A stretch of 64,000 bases of DNA from Cervus elaphus (GCF_910594005.1 NC_057820.1:9305001-9369000); one strand, 5' to 3'. Shown: positions 20,761 to 32,339, counted from the stretch's first letter. The notes: a model not told the origin generated them from the sequence alone. Made by a program: numbers and translations.

Positions 20761-21464
20761 CAGAAAGTTTATCTTCACTTCTGTAAGTTAATGATTTTGT
20801 AGGAAACCAGGTGGAAGGGAGCATTGCCTTTTAGACAGTTTTACGTTTTTGGCTTACACACTGACATTGAAAGACAGGAACAGAACATTGGCTCTAAATA
20901 TTTCGACTTAGAGCTGGTCTCTTGGAGATCGTATCAGTGGGCATTCCCTAAGACTTGTTACTGGCTCTTGGACTCAAATCTACCAGCACCCATGTGGTGA
21001 TACACAATTTGGCCTGTAGATGGCAGGCTTCACTCGCCGTTCCAATGAATTTTATAAACACCTGTTGTGTTAAAACCTTGGGCCACAGCAGTCTAACCTT
21101 CTGTCTAGGACCGCTCCACAAATGAGCTGCCTATTTATTTACTTGGTCCATCTAAACAAACTTTGTGGTGCAACACATTTTTCATGTCAGGAATTTTTAA
21201 CGTTCCTGAGCATTTTGTGGGCACAGCTCATAAATATGTGTGTAGGCAAGGATTCAGCTTGAAAGACTTTTGATCTTCGGATGTAAATAAGGAATTATTT
21301 AAGAAAAAAGTCGATACTGTAGAAAAGTCAGGTAAATTAAAAATAGAGGCCACTGACCCTGGATATAAACACTCCTGCTAAGCACGTGCACTCTTCTGCA
21401 ACACCTCCACACCTGTGCCTTCTCTGAGATTATGGAAATCTATGAGCATTTGGCCCCAGGGCTG
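20761..21464. other. Unique sequence
   Basis: About 700 bp without a recognised repeat or exon. Confidence 0.5.
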
Positions 21465-21700
21465 AAATTATTTCAACTTAGCAAGCATTTATTGACTTTA
21501 TAGTGTGTGCAAGACACTGCATTAGGTGATAACAGAATATATAGTTGAATAAGCATAAAAACGTGGCCATTGAGGCTCATAATTTTGGGAAGGAAACTCA
21601 TAATAATGCAGTTAGAATCAGAAATACCAGGAAGGTGCTATGAGTGGAAGGGTCGAGAATATTACGCCCATTAATGGTGGCCGGGATATTTGTGGGAAAA
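21465..21700 (-). mobile_element. L2 LINE relic
   Basis: AGCAAGCATTTATTGACTTT, GCAAGACACTGCATTAGGTG and GGAAGGTGCTATGAGTGG follow reversed L2 3' order. Confidence 0.68.
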
Positions 21701-21944
21701 CTGAGAGGAGAAAGCATTCCAAACACTTGCATTATTTGGACAAAACATATTTTGCAAGCTCCTTAGAAGCAAAAACCTTGTGTTCTTCTTTCTTTTTCCC
21801 CCATTTTCTATAATGCAAAAGAAATATTCAATGAAAGGGAATTTTATATTTCATTATTAACAAATCCATGTAATTCCAAAATAAATGAACCTCTGTACTC
21901 TATTTCTTAAATAATCATATATGCCACATTAAAATCTATTTTTT

Positions 21945-22212
21945 GGAAGAACTGGTGCTGAAGCTGAAGTCCCAATACTTTGGCCACCTGATGCAAAGAA
22001 CTGACTCATTGGAAAAGACCCTGATGCTGGGAAAGATTGACAGCAAGAGGAGAAGGGGGCGACAGAGGACGAGATGGATGGATGGCATTACTGACTCAAT
22101 AGACATGAGTTTGAGCAAACTCCTAGAGATAGTGAAGGACAGGGAAGCCTGGTGTGCTGCAGTTCACTGGGTCACAAAGAGTCAGACACAACTTAATGAC
22201 TGAACAACAGTA
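21945..22212 (+). mobile_element. BovB 3' end fragment, AAC-type tail
   Basis: From GGAAGAACTGGTGCTGAAGC to GACTGAACAACAG. 5'-truncated, about 270 bp. Confidence 0.9.
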
Positions 22213-22286
22213 AACAAAATCTGTTTTCCAATTTTGTAGTTTTTAATATAAGTTTATTGTAAAACTTTCAAAAGTCAGTAAAAAAA

Positions 22287-22874
22287 TATTCAGTTCAGTT
22301 CAGTTCAGTTGCTCAGTCGTGTCCGACTCTTTGCAACCCCATGGACTGCAGCACACCAGGCCTCCCTGTCCATCACCAACTCTCAGAGTTTACTCAAACT
22401 CATGTCCAGTGAGTCTGTGATGCCATCCAACCATCTCATCCTCTATCATCCCTTTCTCCTGCCTTCACTCTTTCCCAACATCAGGGTCTTTTCAAATGAG
22501 TCAGCTCTTCACATCAGGTGGCCAAAATATTGGAGTTTCAGCTTCAATATCAGTCCTTCCAATGAACAGCCATGACTGATTTCCTTTAGGATGGACTGGT
22601 TGTATCTCCTTGCAGTCCAAGGGACACTCAAGAGTCTTCTTCAACACCATAGTTCAAAAGCATCAATTCTTCGGCGCTCAGCTTTCTTTATAGTCCAACT
22701 TGCACGTCCATACATGACCACTGGAAAAACCACAGCCTTGACTAGACAGACCTTTGTTGACAAAGTAATGCCTCTGCTTTTTAATATGCTGTCTAGGTTG
22801 GTCATAATTTTCCTTCCAAGGAGTAAGTGTCTTTTAATTTCATGGTTGCAATCACCATCTACGGTGATTTTGGA
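22287..22874 (-). mobile_element. BovB 3' end, antisense
   Basis: (TTCAG)n start, then the reversed C-terminal region to GTGATTTTGGAG at about 22874, where an A run begins. Flanks are A-rich (about 22281 and 22875), so a TSD is possible but not resolvable. Confidence 0.92.
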
Positions 22875-23299
22875 GAAAAAAAAAAGTTATATAGTTATAA
22901 AAGTAACCTTCAATTTTATCTCCCTGATAAAGTTATTCCTGATATTTCAGTGCTAAATGAATTTTAGTGTTTAAATAGGCATTCTAATAGTACAATGTCT
23001 ACATTTATTAAAAGTTAGTAAAGTCAGGCTAAAATTATTGACATATAATCCAAACATGAACACAGTGACATTTTCTTGCCTCGTTAAAAATTGTAAGTGA
23101 TTGATAAAAATGATTTCCATTTTTAAATTAGAAAAAAAAATAACTTGCACATTTTTCTCCAGTAACATTTCAGCTTCGTGGTTTGTAAGTAAAAGATTTG
23201 GATTGAAGTTTCAGCTAAAATGAGTTATTTATTGAGTAGTTGTTCCTCTTTCTTAAACTCTATTTCCTTTCTATAAAGTGATGTCATAATATCTACTTC
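22875..23299. other. No recognised feature
   Basis: AT-rich unique sequence. Confidence 0.5.
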
Positions 23300-23475
23300 C
23301 TTTTTTTAACTCTTTATTTTGTATTAGAGTGTAGCCAATTAGCAGTGTTGTGGTAGTTTCAGGTGACTAGCAAAGGGACTCAGCCATACATATGTATGTA
23401 TCTATTTCCCTGCAAACTCCCCTGCCATCCATCCAGGCTGCCCCATAACATTGAGCGGAGTTCCATGTGAAGTTG
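23300..23475 (-). mobile_element. L1 3' end, antisense
   Basis: TTTTTTAACTCTTTATTTTG, GTGTTGTGGTAGTTTCAGGTG and CTGCCCCATAACATTGAGC match a reversed ruminant L1 3' end. Confidence 0.83.
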
Positions 23476-23613
23476 AAGAGACGTTGTGTGCTGGACCTGA
23501 CACATAGCAGGTCAGGAAGATGTGTAACTCCCAACCCCCATCTGATGTTAAGTAAGTCCGTTTTCTCTTGTTCACTGAGAATTTCTAAGAAACTTGTCAA
23601 CATTTCCCTAGTC

Positions 23614-23810
23614 CAGGATTTCTCAGTCTCAGTGATATTCACATGGAGGTCAGATCCATTTCATCATAAGGGCTGTAGCATGCTGTACAATGTTTATCAG
23701 GGTCCTGGTTCTCAAGAGAAGACGCCAGTGGCAACTTTTCTAGTTGTGGCAATCAAAAACATTTTCAGACATTGGCAAATGTCTTCTGGGTGGCAGAATC
23801 ATCCTGCCCT
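23614..23810 (-). mobile_element. MER5A hAT DNA transposon
   Basis: Starts CAGGATTTCTCAGTCTCAGTG, then GGGCTGTAGCATGCTGTACAA, and ends near AGACATTGGCAAATGTCTTC. This is the reversed MER5A order. The right terminus is eroded. Confidence 0.82.
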
Positions 23811-24299
23811 AAGCGTTTAAGGAATGCTTGCTCAGTGGATACAGAGGATGGGAAATGTCTCTCTCTAACTGTTGCTGTACGCTATCGGCTATACGGCTGC
23901 AACTCGACCTGGTTGAGAGTCCTCAAGTCGTGACTTTTCCAGGCTTGTTAAGCAGATACTGTGACTTTCCTGCCCTTCCCGGCATCGCCTACTTCATGAG
24001 AAGTTTGGGACACAGCAGTCTATATCTCAGCGTTGTTTTTCCCAGTTAGTTCATAAGGTCTATAACTCTCTGTGTTGCCGTGAGTTAGTTATCTGATTTG
24101 CCTCATATAAATGCTTCACTCCTTGAATTATAGTCTCTCCAGTTGCATGCCCGATCTATAAACATGGGCTTCGGATTTAGGTCCTGCTTAGTAGTTTGAT
24201 TTCCCAGTGGCACTGTCTTAAAGCATGGGGCACGTGACTGAGACCCTGGCATCTTTCATAGTATGGAATTATCTTAACCTTCCAACAAACTGAATCTCT
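23811..24299. other. No recognised feature
   Basis: 490 bp of unique sequence. Confidence 0.5.
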
Positions 24300-24310
24300 A
24301 TATTCTTAGT

Positions 24311-24393
24311 TGGTGATGGACAGGGAAGTCTGGCGTGCTGCAGTCCATGGGGTTACAAAGAGTCAGACACGACTGAACAACTGAACTGAACTG
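24311..24393 (+). mobile_element. 83-bp BovB tail insertion with 11-bp TSD
   Basis: Only the final BovB segment with a (CTGAA) tail. Flanked by ATATTCTTAGT (24300-24310) and ATATTCTCAGT (24394-24404), one mismatch. Confidence 0.88.
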
Positions 24394-24492
24394 ATATTCT
24401 CAGTGAGATATATGTATATATACACACACATGTATCAGTTGAACACAACCTAGCAGCTAAACCACCAGCACTACCATTGTTGTTTTTATAGT

Positions 24493-24692
24493 TGTTGTTT
24501 TAGTTGTTAAGTCATATCTGATTCTTTTGTAACCCTAGGGACTGGAGCCCATCAGGCATCTCTGTCCATAGGATTTCCTAGGCAAGAATACTGGAGTGGG
24601 TTGCCATTTCCTTTTCCAGGGTATTTTCCCAACTCAGAGATCAAACCCATATAGCAGGTGGGTTTTTAACCACTGAGCCACCAGGGAACTCC
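24493..24692 (-). mobile_element. Bov-tA SINE
   Basis: Antisense element, diverged. It starts after a GTTGTTGTTTTAG tail and ends at GAGCCACCAGGGAACTCC. Confidence 0.88.
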
Positions 24693-24725
24693 TATATATA
24701 TAATATATATGCTTATATGTGTGTT

Positions 24726-24764
<39 letters not shown>
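24693..24764. repeat. (TA)n/(TG)n microsatellite
   Basis: TA-rich tract passing into a pure TG run at 24736-24764, adjoining the SINE's tRNA-like end. Confidence 0.9.
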
Positions 24765-24767
<3 letters not shown>

Positions 24768-25146
24768 GGAAGGAAGGATCATACTGCTCAAATATAACTG
24801 CAAAAACATCTCTATGAAATGACAATAAAATTGCATCAAGATTTGAGCTAAGCCATGCTGTTTGTACTTGTCTTTTGCTTTTATTTTCTATCCTGATTAT
24901 CTCTGTCTGCCATTTTGTGATTTTACAGAGTGCACACAATTATGACGTGTGTTTCTGCATTTATTTAGGTGAATTCAAGCATGTTTGACAGTCCTGTCAT
25001 GTTTTTACCATAACAGCTTTGCCTGCATGGAAGGGCATGAGGTTACACACAGCCTCTAACACCATCCAGTTTCCTTTCTGACAATGCTATGGTTTGCATG
25101 CCTAAATAGACATTTAGTTTAAAATAGGCTGACCTCTGAGAAGCTC
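24765..25146. other. No recognised feature
   Basis: 380 bp of unique sequence. Confidence 0.5.
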
Positions 25147-25155
25147 CTTATTACT

Positions 25156-25339
25156 CTTGTTGTTATTGTTTAGTCGCTAAGTCGTGTCCAACTCTTTGCA
25201 ATCCCATGAACTGCAGCATAACAGGCTTCCCTGTTATTCACTCTCTCCTGGAGTTTGCTCAAACTCATGTCCATTGAGTTGGTGATGCCATCCAACCATC
25301 TCATCTTCTGTCACCCCCTTCTCATCCTGCCCTCACATT
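25156..25339 (-). mobile_element. BovB 3' fragment with TSD
   Basis: Antisense, starting with a TTGTTATTG-type tail. CTTATTACT (25147-25155) and CTTATCACT (25340-25348) flank it, one mismatch. Confidence 0.87.
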
Positions 25340-25624
25340 CTTATCACTTATATACCACCTTATCACTACCTCCTGAAATTATGGATCCTTTCCACCAAGA
25401 ACTTCCTATTTTTATATATTTGTACCTGACCATGCTATTAGGTATCTTGGATATCAAACTAGGTTCAAATAAAGCAAAACTTTTTATCATACTATTTATT
25501 AAACTTCGGGAATGGTTTTGACCACATCAAATTCTTTTATTCAGATTTTTCTAGTTTCCACCTTTTCTTTCCCTTCCATGAGTTTGACCACCTAGTGTTA
25601 GTCAAACTTCTCAGAAAGCAGAAT

Positions 25625-25689
25625 CCCAGGGCTTGTGTGTCCAGATCAAGATGACAGAGTAGGAAGATCCTGAACTCATCGTCTCTGTG
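25625..25689 (+). mobile_element. L1 5' UTR start, part 1
   Basis: CCAGATCAAGATGACAGAGT then GGAAGATCCTGAACTCA match the start of a mammalian L1 5' UTR. Interrupted by two antisense SINE units; it resumes at about 25989. Confidence 0.7.
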
Positions 25690-25868
25690 AGTGAGTGAAA
25701 GTGGCTCAGTCATGTCTGACTCTTTGCGACCCCATGGGCTTCACCAGGTCAGAATACTGGAGTGGGTAGCCTTTCCCTTCTCCAGGGGATCTTCCTAACC
25801 CAGGAATCAAACCCAGGTATCCCTCTTTGCAGGCAGATTTTTTTACCAGCTGAACCACAAAGGAAGTC
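25690..25868 (-). mobile_element. Bov-tA SINE, first of tandem pair
   Basis: Antisense. A deletion in the tail half joins CCATGGGCTTCACCAGG directly to the GAATACTGG block. Confidence 0.85.
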
Positions 25869-25988
25869 CAAGAATACTGGAATGGGTAGCCTATCCCTTC
25901 TTCTGAGACTCTTCCCAACCCAGGTATCAAACTGGCATCTCCTGCATTGCAGGCGGATTCTTTACCAGTGGAGCTATCAGAGAAGCTC
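25869..25988 (-). mobile_element. Bov-tA partial unit, second of tandem pair
   Basis: Repeats only the segment from CAAGAATACTGG to the tRNA-like end, directly after the first unit's end. Confidence 0.83.
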
Positions 25989-27709
25989 TACCTTCTCTCG
26001 GGGCACACCAAAACTATAACTACATAAAGAACAACTATCTTTGAGAACAACCTGAAGTTTAGCAGATCTTAAACTAAGAGTATTTAGAAAATCCCACATG
26101 GACATGGGTAGGAGGAGCAGAGATGTAATCTATTTATAACTTACACCCTGTATGACATTCCAGAAAACTGGAGGAATATTAAAATTGTAGCAATCTTTGC
26201 AGAGAAATGAGGGATCCAAGCCCCATATCAGGTCACCCAGTTCAGGGACCTTCACTGGGAAGAAGAACCCAATAACATCAGACTCTGTAAACCAGCAAGA
26301 CTTGTGTGTGGTAGTATCAGAGGGCTCTGGGAAACTTGAGACTCTGAGGGTTCATACACAAACACATCCTCTCTAAGTTCCAAGGCAAAGTCAGCAGCAA
26401 GAAGAGTTCCTGGGTCATACAAGATTGAGATCCATTGACTAATCTTAGGGCATGGCAGGGATCTGGTAGAATTTTCTCTGAAGATGAAATTTCTGGTGAG
26501 TACCATTAAAAAAAAAATGATAGTCTTTACCTAGCAGTTGTAGCCAGGCTTATAGGGTGGGAACTTTCATTTCCCACCAATGTGTCTGTAGTGGTCAAGG
26601 TTTAGCCATGCAGCCAGCTGGGCCAGGGCCTACCCAGTCCACCTGCATGCCTCCAATTATTTCCCAACCACAGCCCAGGAGGGCACATGCAGCCCACAGA
26701 GGGGGCATCCCTGGAACACCTAACTCTAGGGACGAGGAGGGCTTGTGCCACGGGACCTCACAAGTGGCCCTCCCCATGAGGCCACTTTTTCTAGTCTGTG
26801 AAGCACAGCTGAGATGCCAACACATAGAAACAAACAAAGAGAGTTAGGCAAAATGAGGAGGCAAAGGCATAACTTCCAAGTGAAAGAATAACACAAAACT
26901 TCAGAAAAAGAACTAAGCAAAATGGAGGTAAGCAGTTTGGCAGGCAAAGAGTTCAAAGTAATACTCATAAAGTTGCTCACAGAACTTAAAGATTATATGA
27001 ATGCAGTGAAAACTTCAAGAAAGAGATGAAAATTATATAAAAAAATTACTTAGAACTAAGAATACAATAAATGAAATGGAAGATACATGACAAGGATCAA
27101 CAGCAGATTAGAAGATGTAGAAGAATGAGTCACTGATCTGGAAGACAAGGTGGTAGAAGTGTCCCCATTAAAATAGCAAAACTAATAAAAAATACAAAAA
27201 GAAGGATAGTTTAAGAGACCTCTGGGACAACATCAAGAATATCAATATTTACTTTATGGGAATTCCAGAAGGAGAAGCAATAGGGAGAAGGGGAAAGAAC
27301 ACCAATTTCAAGAAACAATGACTGAAAACCTCCCTAACCTGACAAAGGAAACATACATCCAAGTCTAGGATGTACAGAATGTTCCAAATAAGACAAATTC
27401 AAATGGACCTATGCCAAGACACTTTATAATAGAAATGTTAAAATTTAAAGATAAAGAGAGAATCTTAAAATCAGCCAGAAGTGTGTACGTGTTGGCGGTG
27501 GGGGGAGTCAAATAATTGTTTACGTACAAGTGAATAAGACTATCAGCTGATTTTTCAGCAGCAACTTCACAAGCCAAAAGGTATTGGCACAATAAACTCA
27601 AAGCACTGAAAGGAAAAAAAAAAAAAAAAAAGAGTATCTATATAACCAGAATACTCTACATGGCAAAGTCATCATTCAGAATTTAAGTAGAGATAAAGAG
27701 TTCCCCAGG
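25989..27709 (+). mobile_element. L1 5' UTR and ORF1 region, part 2
   Basis: Old L1. A GC-richer 5' UTR (to about 26800) is followed by an ORF1-like A-rich region with GATCTGGAAGACAAGGTGG, AGAGACCTCTGGGACAACAT and GCTGATTTTTCAGCAGCAAC. Reading frames are destroyed. An 18-base A run lies at 27614-27631. Interrupted by a CHR SINE at 27710. Confidence 0.82.
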
Positions 27710-28059
27710 GTCTTCCCTGGTGGCGCAGTGGTAAAAAATCTACCCGCCAATTCAGGAGACACGGTTTTGATCTCTGATCTGGAAAGATCCCACATTCAGT
27801 GCAGCAACTGAACCTGCGTGCCATGATTACTGAGCCTGTGCTCTGGAGCCTGGAAGCCCTGACCACTGAGCCCACATGCCACAGCTACTGGCGCCAACAT
27901 GCCCTGAAGCCCATGCTCTGCAACAAGAGAAGCCACAGTAACGAGAAGCTTGAGCACCATAACTAGTGTAGCTCCCACTCACCACAGCTAGAGAAAGCCT
28001 GCAAACAGCAAGGGGGCCCCAGCACAGCTGAAAATACATAGACAACATTATTTTTATAA
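27710..28059 (+). mobile_element. CHR-2-type SINE nested in L1, 15-bp TSD
   Basis: tRNA-like head (TCTTCCCTGGTGGCGCAGTG) followed by the repeated CACTGAGCCCACATGCCAC-type body and the AACAAGAGAAGCCAC landmark. Flanks AAAGAGTTCCCCAGG (27695-27709) and AAAGAGTTTCCCAGG (28060-28074) differ at one base. Confidence 0.92.
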
Positions 28060-28074
28060 AAAGAGTTTCCCAGG

Positions 28075-29515
28075 TAAGTATAAGCTAAAGAAGTTCACCA
28101 CCACTAAACAAGCCTTAAAAGGAATGTTAAAGAGACTTCCTTAAGAAGAAAATAAAAAGCTATTGCTAGAAGTAATAAAATTAGGAAAGCAAAAATCTTA
28201 CTGGTAAAGGAAAAACTAGAGTAAAGGTAGTGAAACAAACATGTATAGACTATGAAATCTAAAGACAAAAGTAGTAAAATGAATCTATATCTAAAAAATT
28301 AGCTAAGTGATAATTTAAAAAAAGATGTAAAGTATGTTGTTTGAAAATGTGTAAAGGGGTGTGAAAATGTAATGCTTTTATAATATACTTGAATTTGTGA
28401 CAATCAACTTAGACTACTACATACAAAAGCTATTGTATATGAGCCTCATGAAAGCCACAAACTAAAAATCTAAAACAGACACATGAAAACAGAGTGAAAA
28501 GAGTACAAACATAACAGTAAATAATATCATCAGTTCACCAGAGAAGAAAACAAGAGAGAAAGAAGAGAACAGAGAATTACACAAATAACAAGAACACACG
28601 TTAAAAAAAAAAAAACCCAGAAAAAATGCAATAGGGATAGCCCTGTTGATAATTACTTTAAGTGTAAATGGACTAAATTATACAATCAAAATGCATAGAG
28701 TCATTCAGTGGAGTTTAAATATATATATATATATATTTACTGCCTATAAGAAACTCACTTCAAATCTAAAGACACACACAGTCTGAAAGTAAAGAAATGG
28801 AAAAGATTTCCACGCAAATGGAAACTAGAGGAAAGCTGGATTAGCAATATTTTTGTTAGACAAAGTGATCTTTTAAACAAAGATGATAATAAGAAACAAA
28901 GGCAAGAATTACATTATAATAAAAGAATCAACACAATAATAAGATTTAACAATTTTAAATATATATGTACTCAACATAAGAGAACCTAAATATATAAAAC
29001 AAATAATAAATATAAAAGGAGATATTGGTGATAATATGATAATACTAGGGACCTTAACATAATATGATAATACTAGGGACCTTAACAACCCACTTATGTA
29101 AATGGATACATCACTCAGACAGAAGGTCAATAAGAAAACAATTTCATTGCCTTCATTGATATAGACCAAACGCCCTTAATACATATATATGGAATATTCA
29201 ACAGTGTTCAATACATATTCTTTTCAAGTGCACATGGAACATTCTCAAAGATAGATCACATGCTAAGCAAGAACAGATCTCCAAGGTAAACCACAAAACA
29301 AGTCTCAATAAAATTAAGAAGATGGAAATCATATCAAGCATCTTTTCCAAACAAAGTGGTATTAAACTAGAAATAAATTACAAGAAGAAAATTAAAGGAA
29401 CACATGCACAACTGGAGTCTAACTTACACACTATTAAGCATCAATGGGACAATTAATAACGACAAAATAAGAAAACTGAACATAATCATAGAAAATCTAA
29501 GAATTCAGCTTGCAA
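28075..29515 (+). mobile_element. L1 inter-ORF region and ORF2 endonuclease start, part 3
   Basis: Continues the L1: ACTTTAAGTGTAAATGGACT and AGAAACTCACTTCAAATCTA lie in the start of the ORF2 endonuclease. AGTGCACATGGAACATTCTC and GACTGGAG-like sequence follow. Stops and shifts throughout. The L1 body ends near 29515, before its RT domain. Contains a (TA)n patch near 28718-28736. Confidence 0.85.
29031..29086. repeat. Perfect 28-bp tandem duplication in L1
   Basis: 29031-29058 is identical to 29059-29086. The unit includes AATACTAGGGACCTTAAC. Confidence 0.95.
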
Positions 29516-29574
29516 TTCTCTGTTAAACCTGTGGTAGGACATCATCTCAAATAATTTTATATTGAAGTACTCCA

Positions 29575-29575
<1 letters not shown>

Positions 29576-29606
<31 letters not shown>
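29576..29606. repeat. (TG)n microsatellite
   Basis: 31 bases of uninterrupted TG. Confidence 0.95.
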
Positions 29607-29608
<2 letters not shown>

Positions 29609-30026
29609 TGGACAGAATGTAGAAGCTACAAGGTGTTATAAATTAAAGGAGGAAGGATCATCTTCTTAAGTTGAGTTTCCCCAGTAGCAAGAGTATGAAA
29701 TGACATTTTGTGTGCAAGTATTGTATTGGGTGATCCCAGGAAACACTGGTAAGGAGCAGGGAAATAAGGCAGAAAAGGAGAGATAGCTGTATTATTCCAG
29801 GTCTTCTGAGAAGCAGACACCAAGACAGGATTAGGAGTATAATGATTTTTTTGTGGAAGAGAAGGGAAATCTGTATGAAAGAAAATGGTGAAGAACCAGG
29901 AGAATCTGGGAAAGCAGATTTCCATAGAGATCTGATTCTTTGTGAAAGAGAGAGGGAAGGAAGTTTGGATGGAAGCTTCTTAGACTGGGGGAGTTCAATA
30001 AGGTCTCCAGGACATTCTTGAACCCT
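29607..30026. other. No recognised feature
   Basis: Purine-rich unique sequence. The opposite strand has overlapping open frames of 99-135 codons with low-complexity composition and no family resemblance. Confidence 0.45.
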
Positions 30027-30232
30027 TCCCAAGAACGGTTAAGAATCTGTCTGCCAAGGCAGGAGGTGCAGGAGACTCCGGTTCGATCCCTGAGTCCAGG
30101 AGATCCCCTGGAGAAGGAAATGGCAACCCACTCCAGTGTTCTCCCCTGGAGAATCCCATGGATAGAGGAGTCTGGTGGGCTACAGTCCAGAGGGTTGCAA
30201 AGAGTGAGGCGCAGCTGAGCGTGCGCACACCA
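30027..30232 (+). mobile_element. Bov-tA SINE
   Basis: Sense copy with B-box-like GGTTCGATCCC and a tail ending GCGCAGCTGAGCG. Its first bases are eroded. Confidence 0.9.
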
Positions 30233-31429
30233 GTACACTATCAGAGTAGTATTGAATCTGCCGTAATATCCTTGTATGTCTCAGTCATCGGCTGAGAGCA
30301 GTCCATGGGAAGCATGGTCTCGGTGCAAATGTGGTTCTGGGTTTGAAAACAAAGCAGCTGGGGCTCACAGCCAATTATTTCTCTGCAGTCAGAGACCTGG
30401 CAGGTGCACTCTCAAAGCCACTGCAGAAGCCAACTCAAGGTACATCAGTGAGCATATGCTATGACAAGGGCATTTGGGCTCAGTCTTGCTCAGGACTTCT
30501 GGAGACTGTGAATAACCAACCTCAAAGTCCCTTCTACTTGAGGGATGAGGAAGTTGAAATATTCATCCACTAGGTGCCAGGAGGCATTACCTGAGGACTG
30601 TTCAGAGAGCATCAACCACCTGGCACCTCTGGCCTGCCCCAAGTTCAACCAGAGAAAGCCCCCAGGAAGAAAATCACAGGTACCTGAGCAAGAGGCCACT
30701 GGAACACGCAAAATGGGAAGTGCCAAGAGGATATGGGCAGAGCACCAGCAGAACCTGTGACAATGAGTTAAGGAAATAGAGAATTTCCTGAATGCTAATT
30801 ATTTGTTCTTCAGCCTTTCTAGGTTTTTCAAAATTTGAGGGCAGTTAAGTAGCATTTTCCTTCTGTTTATGATTTTCCTCTGAGACTATCATTGCTTTAG
30901 GCAAATGTATTCATGTGAAGAATCATTTTTCTCCATGTCTGAGCCTGTAATAAATGTCAACACTTTCTTGGCAACTGCAACTAATGCTGCAGACCTACCA
31001 TTACTGAAATTGAAATTACATATGTTAGGATCCTGGATCAATTTATTTCAAGGGGCATCCAAGATTATTCTGGACAGGCAGTGAAATTTCTCCATCCCTG
31101 TGGCTCTGAGCCTCTTTCTGGACAATGAAAATGGGATTTTCTACTTGCTTTTCTTTTTCTGCTCAGTTTCTTATTATTCTTACATAATGCAAAAAAAAAA
31201 AAAGTTAGTTCTATTAATTCCACTCCAATCTAGCATCCTATCTAAGATACTTAATAATACCAAAATATCAAGTACTTAGTAATACCAAGTACTCAGGAAA
31301 CATAATTTAAGGCTTTAAAAGCATGTTTAGTGGAGCTTCTAAGATTTTTAATAAATAGCCCTTAAATTTCCCTAAGAATCATAAGATTTGGGGGGAGAAA
31401 GTATACTCAGACAATATCACAGGAAGTGC
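30233..31429. other. Unique 1.2-kb stretch
   Basis: No repeat recognised. Composition at 30240-30760 is GC-richer than its surroundings and could be a very old LTR or single-copy DNA. There is a poly(A) run at about 31190-31203. Confidence 0.45.
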
Positions 31430-31550
31430 TTTATTTTACTGGTGAGATAAATGAGTGCCAGAGAAGTAAGCAACTTGCCCAGAACCACACATCTCTTTAG
31501 TGGCAGAGCTAAGATCAGAATTAAGGTTGCTTAACAGCCAGTCTAATAAT
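31430..31550 (-). mobile_element. MIR SINE relic
   Basis: GCCAGAGAAGTAAGCAACTTGCCC and GTGGCAGAGCTAAGATCAGA match the reversed MIR core. Confidence 0.75.
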
Positions 31551-31605
31551 TGTAATTAGAATTTGATAATTATAAATTTAATAACAATGAAATAGTAAGA
31601 AGACA

Positions 31606-31920
31606 TATGACCCAGCAATCCCACTCCTGGGCATACACACCAAGGAAACCAGATCTGAAAGAGACATGTGCACCACAATGTTCATCGCAGCACTGTTTAT
31701 AATAGCCATGACATGGAAGCAACCTAGATGCCCATCAGCAGACGAATGGATAAGGAAGCTGTGGTACATATACACAATGGAATATTACTTGGCCATTAAA
31801 AAGAATACATTTGAATCAGTTCTAATGAGATGGATAAAACTGGAGCCCATTATACAGAATGAAGTAAGCCAGAAAGATAAACACCAATACAGTATACTAA
31901 CACATATATATGGAATTTAG
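31606..31920 (+). pseudogene. L1 ORF2 C-terminal fragment
   Basis: 104 codons open to a stop at 31918-31920. It starts at the YDPAIPLLGIHTKE segment, followed by AALFIIAMTWKQPRCPSADE, RKLWYIYTMEYYLAIKK and EVSQKDKHQYSILTHIYGI, the usual C-terminal end of L1 ORF2. Endonuclease and RT are absent. The open frame and low divergence point to a fairly recent insertion. Confidence 0.88.
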
Positions 31921-32130
31921 AAAGATGGTAATGATAACCCTATATGCAAAACAGAAAGAGAGACACAGATGTACAGAACAGACTTTTGGACTCTATCGGA
32001 GAAGGCGAGGGTGGGATGATCTGAGACAACAGCATCAAAGCATGCATATTATCAAGTGTGAAACAGATCACCAGCCCAGGTTGGATGCATGAGACAAGTG
32101 CTCAGGGCTGGTGCACTGGGAAGACCCAGA

Positions 32131-32162
32131 GGGATGGGGTGGGGAGGGAGGTGGGGGGGTGG
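32131..32162 (+). other. G-rich tract in L1 3' UTR, G-quadruplex capable
   Basis: Five or more runs of three or more G separated by one to two bases. L1 3' UTRs of other mammals are known to carry such tracts; folding here is inferred. Confidence 0.7.
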
Positions 32163-32324
32163 TTCAAGATGGGGAACACATGTAAATCCATGGCTGATTC
32201 ATGTCAATGTATGGCAAAAGCCACCACAATATTGTAAAGTAATTAGCCTCCAACTAATAAAAAATAAATGGAAAAAAATTTAAAAGAAAATAAAAAATTA
32301 ATAGGATTGATAAAAAAAAAAAAA

Positions 32325-32339
32325 AGAGAGAGAGAGAGA
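32325..32339. repeat. (GA)n at the L1 tail
   Basis: Short AG repeat directly after the L1 A run. Confidence 0.9.

Larger units (their letters stand above)
31600..32325 (+). mobile_element. Bovine-type L1, ORF2 end and 3' UTR
   Basis: 5'-truncated copy covering the end of ORF2, the 3' UTR with a G-rich run, and a terminal A run (32312-32325). The same 3' UTR occurs antisense at 42678-42992. Confidence 0.92.

Noticed and set aside
26557..26847. 96-codon frame in a GC-richer block, possible exon
   Set aside because: The block is the L1 5' UTR, collinear with L1 sequence on both sides.
29658..30238. Overlapping minus-strand frames of 99-135 codons
   Set aside because: Part is antisense Bov-tA and part is a pyrimidine-rich strand giving Ser/Leu/Phe-rich low-complexity protein.
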